From assembly GCA_016748015.1 (NCBI GenBank), contig JAAOMT010000384.1:1-64000 (forward strand): 64,000 nucleotides of DNA. Reading direction: 5' to 3'. Source of the stretch: Geosiphon pyriformis. Lineage: Eukaryota > Glomeromycota > Glomeromycetes > Archaeosporales > Geosiphonaceae. Every line of letters starts with the position of its first letter. Position 1 is the stretch's first letter. Shown here piece after piece: positions 33,716 through 46,095 of the stretch. The notes beneath the pieces are model-generated. The model was given only the letters and a program-made list of their open reading frames with translations. It was not told the DNA's origin and did no database searches. The position numbers and the translations under genes were made by a program.

Positions 33716-34504
33716 TATAATTATATTATTAACTTATTCTTTAGCTTTACAAAAAAAAATTTCTTGAACAAAAAAACAACTTTTTTTCAAAACTATTATT
33801 ACCAATTCTTTAAAAATACTTAAAAAAAATGTTTCTTTTAATATTTTTTAAATATTACTTTTAAATTAAAGTTTGTCTTTTTTTATATAAAAAATAAAAA
33901 ATTGGGTTTTTTTAGTTTTTTGGTATTTATATTAATCTTAATACAACTGTATTAATTATGGTATTCAATTTAAATCTGGTTGTAAACAATAATCTTTTTA
34001 TATAAATAATAATAGTAAAAACATATTTATTAAAGCTAATTTTAATTAATTTATAATTAAGTTGCTTAATATATCAATTATTATCAATTTTAAAAACAAA
34101 ACAGATTATATTTTTACATATAATTTTATTTAATTAACTTATTAAATTACTTAAAAATTAAAATTAAATAAATAAATAAAAACTAAAATTTTTTTTTTGT
34201 TTTTTGAAAATATTATTAATTTTAATAATACTTAAAAAACAATATAAGTTGTTAAAATTTTAAGTAAATAGTATTTATTTTGGTGCTTAATAAACTTTAA
34301 AAATTAAATTAGTTTATATTAAATTTGTTTTTTAGTTTTTATATGGTTTTATTAATTTAAAATTAATTATAAAAAACAATATTAAGCTTTTTTATATAAA
34401 TTTGTATAATAAATTTTTTTAAATACTATTGCTTAAGTTATTTTTTATTATTATTTATAAATACAGTTTAATTATTACTTATTATAATACAATACAATTA
34501 TTAA

Positions 34505-34590
34505 AAATTTTTAAAATAAACATAATTTATGTTTATTTTATACATAGCTAGTTATTTAAGTTAATTAAAACAATATTATACAGTTATACA
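34505..34590 (-). mobile_element. Isolated LINE 3' tail relic
   Basis: ATAATTTATG..TATACATAGCTAGTTATTTAAGTTAATTAAAACAATATT follows the same order as the LINE 3' UTR complement. The element is AT-decayed and ends close to the 5' end of A2 on the other strand. Confidence 0.55.
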
Positions 34591-34989
34591 ATTAAAATTA
34601 TTATAAAATTTACAAACTTTTTTAAAAAACAATTACAAATTAACAGTAAAACCAAAATTAATATAATATTTTTTAGCAAAATTTTTACTATAAGTTAAAT
34701 TATTAAAGTTAACTATAAAAAATTATTTATATTAATTCTAACTAATTTATTATTAATAATAAAATCTTTTTTTATAAATAATTTTAAGCTTAAAATTTGA
34801 TAACTAAATATTAATTTGTATATAACAAAATTTTAAATTAAAATTTATTACATATAAATTAATTTTAATAATATTACTAAAAACTAAAAAAAACTAAAAA
34901 AATTAATTCTTAAATATAAAACTTTTAATTAAAATTATATAAATATAATTTATATATATAATATTATATATATTAGAAATCAATTCTTT

Positions 34990-37250
34990 GTCTCCTTAAT
35001 TTTATGACTACAATCAGAGCAAAGAGTAAAAAAGCTGCACCTGATATTTGTCCTAAGATATCTAATAAAATTTCAACCAGAGAAGCTCTCTCTGTTGTAG
35101 AAGCAACTAGGCAAAATGTTTTAGAAGTCTTTTTTTTACCCAGTAATCGTGATAAGCTGTCTTTGATAGCCACTGAAGCAATTTCCTCATCTTTGACTGG
35201 TTTCTCATCAGTTAAAGTTCTCTCAAAGAGACACATTTGGGTTAGTCCCAGTGTTGCCTCCACCCCAACCAAGAGCCCAAAAGTTTTTAATAATAGACTA
35301 GTAAATAAGCTGGTTTTCCCCTTTATAGATTCAACACTTGATGCTGTTAGTACCACTTTTTCAAAAAAAATGGTCAAAAAGACCAAAAGTTCAGAAAAGT
35401 GGGAGCAGTTGCTTGTCTCTGCTATTGTTACACCAAACTCCTTTGTAGTTCCCAATGAGATCTTAGATGAGATCTCTATAGCATTATCTGGCACGTCATC
35501 CAAGATGGACCAAGATCAACTACTGGCTGTGTTGTCAAATGTGGTGTCTTCCGGCAGATCATTGCTGGTTTTAGAAGCAAAACAATTTCCTCCTGTTGAG
35601 TTACCTGTTCTTAGGAACTGGACTGATCAAATAGAAACTGATTTATCTTCTTTTCTAGTTTCTGGTGCTCCTTTTGGTGGTGCTTGAGAAACTATTACTA
35701 GTTGTCAAAGGTTTGCTGGATGGGTGGCCTCCACTTTGGTGCCTGGTGCTACTTTTAAGATCAAATTGGCTCATGTTAAGGCTGTTTTTCAGTTTGTACA
35801 TGGTTTTTTAGGTGCTAAATCTGTTTCTAAAGACAATGTGAAGCTTTTCTGTATGGAGTTTGCTTTTCAACAGTCTTTGGAAGCTGTGTTTCTGGTTGAG
35901 CTTACAAGCTTTATTCGTTTGACCACTTTCAAAATTGCCAAGTCTTTGGTGGTTTCTGAATCTGGTTCCTTTCCTGTTACTGTTGCACTGTGTGATATAC
36001 CTTTGGGTATATTAACTGCTGATATTAAGATGGCTCTTGATGTATTTGGTGGAGTTACCTGTGTTGTGTTGAAGCCTGCTGGTGTTTGGCAGTATGTGGT
36101 TGTTTACTTTAAGGAATTGGATGCTGCTACTGCTGCTCTCAATCATTAGTCAATTCTAGTGGGCAAAGATAGTGTTAGGATCCTTCTAGTTATTAATCAG
36201 AATGAGGCCATTCTGTCTTGCAATAGGTTTAAGGCCAAGTTGGTCAATCTTTCTTCTGGCTGCACAGCTTTTGAAATTAGTGATATGATTTCTTGAGTTG
36301 GTAAGCGAACATGCTTCATCCCTTGGTCTCCTGATTCTAGTTGTCATTCCTGGTTTGCTTTGATTACATTTGACTCTCAAGATAATTTGGATTCTGCTGT
36401 AGTCAAGACTGGTACTCTAAAGAAATGCTGTATCTGATAGGAAACTCCTGGCTGCTGGCACTGCTTTAGGTGTCAAGAAATAGGCCATCTGACTGCAGAT
36501 TGCAAGGTTTTCCTGTCTCCCATTCCCAAGGTTCCCAAGATTTTCAAGTCTCATTTTGTGAGTTCTGCTTTATATGCCAAGACTGCTGCTTCTTTTGGTC
36601 TTTCTGAGTTTCCTTCTTTGGTGGCTCCTTCAGCTGCTTCTGCTGCTGATCCTGCTGTTGGTTCTAGATTAGACTCTTTGAAAAAGCAGATTTCGGATTT
36701 GGCTGCTTTGGTTAAGTCTGTTGGTTTTTTGGTTGCTTTGGTGTCTTGTTTTTTTTATGATAATGCTGTTAAGACTGTTCAGGTCAAGAAAAATATTATT
36801 TCCATGAAGAGTACTGCTAACAATTTTGCTAACCTCATGATTAGAGTTTCTAAGGACATTGCTTGTCTTAGATTTAAGGTTGACTTTGGTGATATGGATT
36901 ATAATGGTATGCTGGCTGCTAAGCCTTCTTTTTTAAGTAAGGACACTATTGAGCATGTTATTGCTTTGTGACAAATGTCTGGTGCTGAAACCAGGAGCAA
37001 TATTGAATCTACTAAATTGTTTCTTAGTGAGTTTATTTTTGATTCTAGGAATCTGAATGGTATTATTGAGAGAATTTGTGAGTTGGAGTTATTTTTACTT
37101 ACTTTTGATTCAGCATAGTGAGTCTTTGATTGGGCCGAGTGTCTGATCACATGTAGAAAATGCATGATTTATGCCTATAATGTAATCTCTTCTGTGGTAT
37201 CATAGTTTTAGATAATATTTGGGTCTCACTCATTAAAATATAATAATAAT
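34990..37250 (+). mobile_element. Half-LINE family A, copy A2 (full length)
   Basis: About 2.26 kb: a short leader, a 705-codon frame (35004-37118) and the shared LINE 3' UTR with CACATGTAGAAAATGCATGA near 37149 and an A/T tail. There is no endonuclease or RT. The start region equals that of A4 and of the displaced 5' end of A3, and the 3' end equals that of A1 and A3, so the family has fixed ends. Confidence 0.85.
35004..37118 (+). pseudogene. Family A ORF1-like protein (A2), 704 codons with six stops
   Basis: ATG 35004 to TAG 37116 in one frame without any indel. Stops are TGA 35685, TAG 36147, TGA 36294, TGA 36435, TAG 36438 and TGA 36969, all at inferred or observed Trp positions. The first 230 residues are Ser/Lys/Thr rich with no clear domain. 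Next comes KIKLAHVKAVFQFVHGFLGA (from about 251, conserved in A1), an RRM-like unit (about 328-384, CDIPLG...VYFKELDAA), a CCHC knuckle at residues 487-500 (CFRCQEIGHLTADC), and coiled coil from about 552. It is likely an RNA-binding, gag-like protein. It differs from LINE ORF1 in its C-terminal 150 residues (LRFKVDFGDMDYN...), which I do not recognise. Confidence 0.8.
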
Positions 37251-37379
37251 AAAAAAATATTATATAATAATTAAAAAATTAGATATTTATAATTTTAAGA
37301 TTGAATATTTTTTTTAAAATATTAATAAATAAGACTTATATATTATTTAATATTATATATCAAATTAAATAATCTAAAA

Positions 37380-37450
37380 CCAAATATAAATTATGTACTT
37401 TTTATATATAATTAGTTATTTAAATCAATTAAAACAATATTATATTGTTA
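37380..37450 (-). mobile_element. Isolated LINE 3' tail relic
   Basis: AAATTATGTACTTTTTATATATAATTAGTTATTTAAATCAATTAAAACAATATT repeats the order of the LINE 3' UTR complement. It is oriented opposite to A2 and tail-to-tail with it. Confidence 0.55.
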
Positions 37451-38254
37451 TTTTTATTAAAATATTATAATTTACATAAAAAAAAATATATAAAATTTAT
37501 ATTAATTTTAAATAATATTAAATACCTTAATAATATTAAGTATTTTTATTATATTATCAAAAAATAAAATAACAAATCATTAATAATTAAAAATACAAAA
37601 CTATTACATAATACTAAATTTTTTTTTTATAATTATTTTATATTTAAATTTAATTAACCATATTATTATAATAAACAATATTTATATTAAATATAAAAGT
37701 AACAATTTTGCTGTTAATAACTTTAATTTTACTAAAAACAAACAAAATCTTATTATATTAATTCTTAAAAATAATATTTTTACATAAAACAATATATATT
37801 ATATTATTAAATACAAAAAAAAAACAGTAATCATAATATATAATAATAAAATATATGTTTTTAATAAAAATTTTTATTAAAAAACAAGTAAATTTAACAA
37901 ATTTACATAAATATTAGTATTTATTATATATATAAAAACATAATTCAAAAACTTAATCTTATTACAATAAAAATATTAAATATTAAAATATTTTTTGTTA
38001 TATATATGTTTTTAAACTATTATATAAAAACAACAATATAAGTTTTTATAAAATAAAAATATAAACCAATTATAAATTTACTTATAAACCCAAAAATTAT
38101 ATATTGATTAAAATATTATATTAAAAATATTTAAATTTAATTAATATTTTTAATTATAGTTTTATTAATTATATTATAATTAGATTTAACTTCTTAATAA
38201 ATATGGCAAATTATTTTAAAAATAAAATAAACAAAATATTAAGTGTTTTTAAAA
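37451..38254. other. AT-rich spacer
   Basis: No readable gene. It may contain the erased body of the LINE whose tail is at 37380-37450. Confidence 0.45.
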
Positions 38255-38385
38255 ACTGTTTATTTTATTTTACAAGTACAGTCCAACCACTATCTAGTAT
38301 ACAGATACAAAACAAGTAAATCAAACTAAATATGACTCATATATTTTCTACATATGACTGGTCATTTGGACCATTCAAAGTAGCA

Positions 38386-41300
38386 CTATACACTGTTATC
38401 GGAGATTTTTGGTCTCTTTTCTGTAATGTTGTTGATACTTATTTGCTGTGAATTCACGTTTTTAGGAAGTAGTTGGACCTCCAGTAACTGAATTTATCTT
38501 TAAATTATCTCTTATAATTTGAATTTGCTGGGCTTATAAGTGGAATGGCCAATTCCGTGCCAGTTGCTTTATGTAGTTACGTTGTAGTAAACGTCAACTC
38601 TTTCCCAGGAATTGCTCGTTTGGAAGCTTACTAAAAATGTGTAGTTACTTTGCTGTGAAAGTCAACTCTTCTACAGGAATTTCATCTGTAGACTACCCTA
38701 ATTATTGTAATAAGAAAAGAAAAGAAAAATGAAAGAAATGTAAAAGAAATAGGATTTTATCAAGGGAAACGTTTTCTATCCAGGCCTGGAGTCACTAACA
38801 GTTTACTGAAATTGGTAGCTAATCAATTTCGAAATGTTAGTTGGTTTTTGGGGATTTTCCAAGGGCAATAATTAAAGAATTTGGTTTTTCAAGTTATTTG
38901 GTATTTATTTCTTTTTGTGTGTATAGAAATGGTTCTAAGTAATAAATCTAAAGTAAGATATATTTTCTCGAAGAGAGAAGCTCTTCTTTTATACAACTTG
39001 TTATAACACTATTCTATGAACTTGAACTTTGCTATTTTCTACAATTTCGCTGAACTAAAGATACATTTTGGCAAACTACAAGTTATTTCGGCAAACTATT
39101 AGATATTTCAGTGAACTATCAATTATTTCGGCAAATTTCTACAAATTTTGGCAAACTTTTGAATGTTATATAGTTTGGGGTATTGCATGATTGATCATTG
39201 CAATTAGGTTACATTTGTGTTGTGTACAATTTGGAATATTAATTAAATGATAATTTCGGACATTTTTGCTAATGTAATAAGTGATTATTTGAAACGATAA
39301 TATATGCTAATTAATGATAGAAATTATAAGATAATTTTATGCTAAATAATATCTCTAATTTTGTCTGGTAACAACACCTACCAAAACTTCTGCATTATTG
39401 TTTAAGCCAGAAAAAAACAAACATGGCTTGCATAAACCAAAATTGACAGCAAAAGACTTAACCAAATCAAGCAAATGAACCACTCCTTCCAACAGCAAAC
39501 AGGATTTGCCATGCAACAGATCAAACACCACACCCACATCACACACTAGACCAGATTTCTCCATTGAGACCCTAAACTTAGATTTTAGCATTTATAACTT
39601 ACTATAATGTTTATCAACTAGATAATAAACAAAGCTTATCACTACCTAATGAGTTTTTTTTATTTTTAAAATACAAAACTGCTTCCACCACCCAATCTTT
39701 AAGAACAAAACCTTTGCACAAGATTGTATAAACACTAATATTCAAAGAATCCAAAGACAGAGTACATAGCATCACTAATGAAGTTGGAAAGCATCCTCCA
39801 ACTAAAGATTTCCACAAACCAATGTGATCCAAGATAATGTCAGAATGCACAGAGGCATCTTTTACACAGGTAAAAGCATAATTAGGTAGCTCCATATCAC
39901 TACACATTAAGCACAAAACACCTAGATAATTTCTGTTATACAGTCTTTTGTAGACAGCCACTAATAATCTCTTAAGTATGGCCTTTATCAAATATGTTTG
40001 CAGTATGGCTAATTTCTTGTTAGTAAACTCAGCCAACATGTGAGAATTCAGATACCAAACTGAGGCAGTACAATTCCAATCAATGTGTTGAATGAAAAAG
40101 TTCTCTAAGACATTAACACTTAAAACCATCTCTTATAAGGCCCAGCAAACAATATGATAGACATTACAAACAAAATAGTGAATATTGTCTAAAATTACCT
40201 GACTGTTTACCATGAGAACCTTTTTGCAAACTTTGATAAGAAGAATGAAATGTAACCCAGCAGCTGTCCAGACAAAAGCATCAGCCTAATTATTACTCAC
40301 AACCCCTAAATGACTCTTAACTTTCACTCATCTTATAAAAATGTCTTTTGAATTAATTAAATTAGAAACATAATGTCTTTCTACTCAACACCTATTCTGA
40401 AAATTAGGCTGGCATAGATTACACTTCAACAAACATGCATTCAAAACTGCCTGGCTGTCTGTATGCAAAACTACAGAACAAGATGAGAAAACACATTTCA
40501 GAGCCAAAGCAATAACCTGCAATTCAAACAATGTCAAAGATAACAAGCCATTCACCCAAACATCCACACTAATGCCAACATCAGAAAGGTATACTGCTGT
40601 ACTACAAGAAACCTGTGAGGTCTTTAAACTTTTTAAGAAATCATTAGTGTAAACATTAATTGCCTCTTCCCATATTTTATGCAACTACTTATGTATCTCT
40701 ACAAATTTAGCAGAGGACAGAAAATTCAAACTGCCCAAATAAGCACTATTATTGAAAGACTCCACCAAAAAATTATTCATAAACTTAAATGCTTTGTCAA
40801 ACTAAAAAGGTACAAAACTCCTTAGACATAATCTCTTTCAATATTAGAAAGTTTTTCAGTCCATAACCAAACCACTTTTGTTCAGTAAAATGTCTCCAAA
40901 AGCAACACCAAACTACTTTAAAGAACAGACTATGTTAAAATAAAAAACATGTCCTAATATTTTGAACATCAGATAGCAGCCAGGTAAATGGAATGCATTA
41001 AGCAAATTATTAGCCAGAGACATCCTGGTGTCTAAAAAAATCCTTACAATACCAGCCAGAAAGTTATTCCTTAGATTGACTTTCAACTTGGCAGGAAATT
41101 GCAGAGAGTTCAGATGTGCCCACTCCAAAATCTGTAAATCTAAAACACAGTACTCAAAAAACTGGTCAAGAATACCAGAAGTATTAGAAAATACAACAAC
41201 TGAAGCCACTTTGAACTTAGCCTGAATCTGTTCAAAAGATTTCAAACCATACAAAAATGGGTGGTACAAAGCCTCATTAGGGAAGTTTCTTGACAGATTG

Positions 41301-44049
41301 GGTTTAGACTTAAGTCTTTTTCTTATTAAAACATTCTATTTGCGACATACACTCTTGAACACAAAGCTAAACTGTGTATGATAACTGATAATAGATTGCA
41401 AAACTGCCAAAACCAGATAAGAGAACTGCTTATTTGACACTAACTTTCTGAAAACTATATTCAAAAAGAATCTGACATCTGAGTAAGTCTTGACAAGACT
41501 CAGTTTAGATAAACCCTTTTTTGATAAAAAAATACCCAGATATCAGTGAGATTTTCTATGCTTGGCAATAGAAATAAGTTGACCACTAATATACAAAAAA
41601 GCATCAGCAACTCTCTGATTGATAGAAATAATTACCATTTTGTTATTATTAATGAATATGTCATTAATACTAAAAAACTCATTAGCAATATCCAAAATAT
41701 ACTGAATTGAAGCCTAACTGTTCTCCACCCATATTGTATCATTCACAAAAGCACCAGCTGCGAAGAATGAGAATTTGTCTCCACCAGCCTCTACTCTCTC
41801 TGATCTTACCACAAAATTAGAGTTGATTCTGTATCCACACAAATATTCCTGTCTTTTGATCTTGCACAATAAAAGATCATAAAAAATCTTTCAAAAAAGA
41901 GGAGAAAAAACTTCACTCTGATCTAGCCCATCATGAATCCTGTAACCAACCAAGAAACCAAAGTCAGTTATTACCCTATTAAACCTGTTCTCATGAATAT
42001 TCCCAAAAAATCTAATGAACTTATTACACATTTTAATATGCTTTAAACTCAATTTTAAATGATGTCATCCAATTGAACCATAAGTTTTGTGCATGTTTTG
42101 CAAAACCAACCAGATTTCATGGTCTTTTTTAAAAGTATCTTCTACAATTGAATCAACAGCAAAAACTGGAGACTGAGTTGAAATATCCTTAAGAACTAAA
42201 AAGTTGTCACCACAAAGAATATTGTGCATGCTACAAATAGACAAAATCTGGTTTAATAGAATTTTAAACAAAATTTTTCTTGTAGTTTCAATTAAGGCAA
42301 TAAGCCAAGTATTAGTCAAAACACTCTCCTATTCCTAAGACTTGGAAATTATTGAAACCCATGTTTTCTTTCAGAAATCAGGTATATTACTAAGCTTTAA
42401 ACAAGAATTCAACAGATTCAGAAGACAAATTGTCATTTCATCACCACAATGCTTTTAAAGCTCATTTGGTATGCCAAAAAAACCAGCAGTTTTATTATCA
42501 AGCAACCCACCCAGCACTGCAACCAATTCCTCTAGACTGATGTCATTCATAACACTAGAAAAGGCATTGTTCTTTACATATTCCAAAAGTGCATATTGAT
42601 AAGCCTACTTATCAGGCAGAAAAGATAGGATCTTGCATTTTCTTGTTTAATTCATCATGATATTGTCAACTTCAGACTTTACCTTTTCAAGCTTTAGAAT
42701 CAAGTCATCACCAACCACCAAATGATTTAAAACAACTTTGTGAAAAGGTCACTTAAGAATACTTTTTATTATGCTCCCCTTATCTGAACTAAAATTCTTT
42801 ATATGTCTCTTAATTGTTTTTTTGATGACCATGTCTCTAGCTACTTCTGATTTATAGTACTTAAACTTTTTGTAACTTTTTTTGATCATTGACAATTGTT
42901 TGACAGTTTCCAATAAAATTGCATCATTCTGAACCATAAAGTCAATCATAAAAGTCTTTCCACTGTCTATGGTTTACCATTTTCTAAGAAGACACTCATA
43001 TTTAAGCCCATTATTCACTTTCAAGGTCTTAGTAACTTTGGCAACAAGCAAATCCAAACCAAAAAACTTTGATGAATGTTCAAACTTTTGCCAGTCAAAC
43101 TCATTGAACCACAGTTTGGAAAATACAATATCAACTGAATCCACTATTATCTTTTTTACACTTTTTTATATCTTATCCAAATTACTAAGAGCTTTAGCAT
43201 TGGCAAATTCATCCAACTCTTGTGAAATTTTACCTAAAACACTGTTCTTAAAGCAATCTTATTTAGCACTATCTGCATTGTTAAAATTGAACTTCCAATG
43301 GTTCTTGTTCACCTGTTTTCTAACATTATTAAGACATATATCCAACAGACCACTCAACCCAACTAAGACTAATACAGCTTTGTGGTCAGTATTAAAAAAT
43401 TCAGACACAGTCTCAACCTCATACACTGTAACAATTGAAACCAAACTTTTAGAGACAAAAATGTAATTAATAACTTTTTCAGATTTTTTAGAGTTATATC
43501 ATATAAGAATTTTGATCAAAGAATGGCCTTTAAATAAATTCACAAGGCCAATTTCTGAGCATCTATTAAAACTTGCACTTCTTTTGGTGCTATCCTTATT
43601 GAAATTGCCACCCAAAATGACAAAAAAGCTGGAATTAACCACTTTTAATATCATAAAATTAATGTCTGATGTCTGGGAGAATCACATACTAATAGAAACT
43701 CCAGTATACAAACCCAAAATAGAAACTGAGAGCTTGTTTTTAAACAATAAATACACCAATATCAATTGGCCAGAGATCTCCTCTACTTTTGAAATATGCC
43801 AAACCAATGAATTGTTCATGATAATTGCTATCTTAGCACCAAGAAATTCTTTGTTTAAACCAGAAAAGAATATTCTCATCTTATCAAACTTATTTATTAT
43901 TTATGGCCTAATACTAGACTTTAACTTTGTTTCTATAATAATTAAAATCATATTTTCTGAATTTTTATGCCAATAAATAATGTCTTCTTGTTTGGCAGAG
44001 ACATTGACACTTCAAATATTGCATGTGGCTATTTTCCATACTAACTTAC
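38386..44049 (-). pseudogene. LINE-C ORF2 (EN, RT, RNase H, zinc finger), decayed
   Basis: At the ORF1 junction the expected ATG reads ATA (CAATAAGTA where B has CAATGAGTA). The RT motif FVDD reads FVND near 41740-41758. The RNase H start reads VYTNDFLKS (Asp to Asn) near 40640. The zinc finger CLMCSDMELPNYAFTC is at 39855-39905. The C-terminal domain continues to VLVGV, where the solo LTR breaks the frame; the original stop TAG lies beyond it at 38386-38388. Most stops are at Trp/Gln codons. Confidence 0.8.
38394..39373 (-). mobile_element. Solo LTR (980 bp) in LINE-C
   Basis: Read on the minus strand it starts TGTTACCAGACAAAATTAGA and ends CTCCGATAACA, with the 4-bp duplication GTGT (ACAC at 38390-38393 and 39374-39377 on the plus strand). 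Removing it restores GTAGGTGTATAG of the ORF2 end. A TATAAAAG box with AGAGCTTCTC downstream lies near 38984-38995 (complement) and an AATAAA near 38908. No internal region, so a solo LTR left by recombination. It retains many CG sites, so it is younger than its twin in E. Confidence 0.92.
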
Positions 44050-45828
44050 TTATTGAGAAGAAGAGTTGACAAAAAAAACTGAACCAGCACACAATAAATC
44101 TAACTTTGCCAAAACTGAACCAACAGAGGCCTCAAGAGCCACCAATTTCAACTCCAAGCTACCAATTTTGGTAGTCAGTATTTTTGAACTACTCAGACCC
44201 AAAACTGAGATATTTACAGTAACCAAAGAAAGAGGCAGAGGCAGAATCTTCAAATTATCCAAAATCATGTCAAAAGCAGTGTTCAATTTAGTGGCCAATG
44301 GACAGATAGGGGCACAAGGGGGAGGAGAGACAGCCAAAGGCACCAATTCTATGTTACTAAGCTTGCAAATAATATCAGAAACCTGGTTGGCCAAAAGCTT
44401 TAAAAAGCATTCCAAAGAAGACAAATAAGCACTTAAAGGGGACTCATTCAACAAAACAGAAAGAGAGGTCCCATTAGAACCCAAGACATTAAATGAAAAA
44501 GCACCAGAACCAGAACCAGCAAATGAATCATGAGAAACAGATACCACCAAAACCACTTGAGCCCATAATTTGCCACCAAAAGCAGTAGAGCAAGCAATAG
44601 AAACATTTTTCTTGACATACAATCTTGCCAGCTAAAAATGAATTTTATCAGAAGAAGACCTTTTAAATGAGTTTGAGATGTTGGAGATAAGTGCAGTCAG
44701 TACATCATATTTTAAAGCAGAGTGACCAAAATTTCTATATTTGCCACATCAAACTAGATCCAATCTTGTCCAAAAGAGTTTGACACCACTCAAAATTAGC
44801 TCCATGTGAAAAGCAGACTTCAATCCCACATTAGATTCAAAACCAACAACAGCACAACAAAATCTAGTGCCAGTATCTAATAACCAATTTATGATACAGG
44901 TTTTTCTACCAGCCATGTCCAATAAAGCGTTATTTTTACAGGTAAAGTAAACAGCAATGCCCTGAACCAATCTTTGGATGCCCAAGTTTTATAATCTCTC
45001 ATGGCCATGACTACACACACAGAATTTTTTTTGATTAGAAATGACTACTTTGAGACAAGCTGCTTAGTCTAACCCAATTTGGTGAATTTCACCACAGTCT
45101 TTTACTATATTCTAATCAGTTGAATTTTGATTGACTTAATATTACCAAACTTAAAAACTATGGTGACAATCATTTCTTTAGGTGTATTCATAAAAATTTT
45201 CTTAATAACAATAGCCCAATCTAAACAAATTTCTTGTTTCTTAAGATTGCTATTTACATTGATCTCTTTTTCTCTGGCCAATGATGCAGTCTTAATCATG
45301 TTTTTTCTCAAAAGTAAATGTTAATTGGATGATCCTCTCAAATTTTGAGAGAGTAGTGGCTCCCCCAAAACCATTGATTGAAGAAAAAACTTTTCTAATG
45401 AATTGAGTCTTTGTTGTCACTAATTTTCCTTCTACAGCACTAAGATTGATATTAACTTACTTCCTGTTAAGAGAGATTTTAAGAGGAGGAGGGAGAAGCC
45501 TATTATCTTCATCTATACCATAATCAATTAAGCCAAGAAGAGAGCCACAAACCAGATCAGTATTTACTTTTTTAGCTTTAAGAGTATTTACTGCCGAATT
45601 AAAAAGAGAATTATTGTCAATACCAAGAAAAACATCATCATTACTACTATCTCCAAATACACTGTTCATATCCGAATACACACCACTACTAGGACCAAGT
45701 TTGACTAAAGAGATATCCTTCTCATCTCCAAAATGCTTGACATTACCAATTGAAACTTTTTTCTTTTGAGAGAAAGTACCACCAATAAGACCATAAAAGA
45801 TATCTTTTAGAGCCTTTTTCTTAGACAT
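44050..45828 (-). pseudogene. LINE-C ORF1, decayed
   Basis: ATG at 45826-45828 begins MSKKKALKDIFYGLIGGTFS. The N-terminal half is acidic/Ser rich. An in-frame TAA is at 45457 and a one-base gain in an A-run is near 45300. The RRM-like part covers about 45230-45110. The zinc-knuckle region lies near 44740-44700 (CGKYRNFGHSALK). A Gly/Ser-rich stretch and the coiled coil TKIGSLELKLVALEASVGSV end at TAA 44050. Confidence 0.78.
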
Positions 45829-46095
45829 ACTACTACTTAAAGCAGTCTCCAGGTTTATCACAAAAAGATTATTGGCTTGAGAAATGTTGAAGATAATGAA
45901 ACAAGTAAGATAAAAAAATAAAAACTTTTTTTTCTAAAATTTGCTCTTTGGGGAATTTGGACAAAGGAAAAAAACTGTTTACTTTATTAATTTTAATATT
46001 TTTCTTTTAAACATTAATAAAAAGCAATTAAATTGAACAAAAAATAAAATTAACAAATTTATTAACTTTTTTATTATTTAAAGCACTTAAATAGC

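Larger units (their letters stand above)
38255..45975 (-). mobile_element. Full-length LINE, copy C
   Basis: Minus-strand element. 5' leader at about 45975-45829, ORF1 to 44050, ORF2 to 38386, 3' UTR to about 38255. It is split near the 3' end by a solo LTR (38394-39373). CG is scarce but GC is higher than in D. ORF1 shares the MSKKK start with D, so C and D are one subfamily. Non-functional: many stops and a mutated RT active site. Confidence 0.88.

Noticed and set aside
34973-35503. A 176-aa minus-strand frame with varied composition
   Set aside because: It is exactly antisense to the conserved N-terminal part of the family A frame, which is shared with A4 and A3 in the sense direction.
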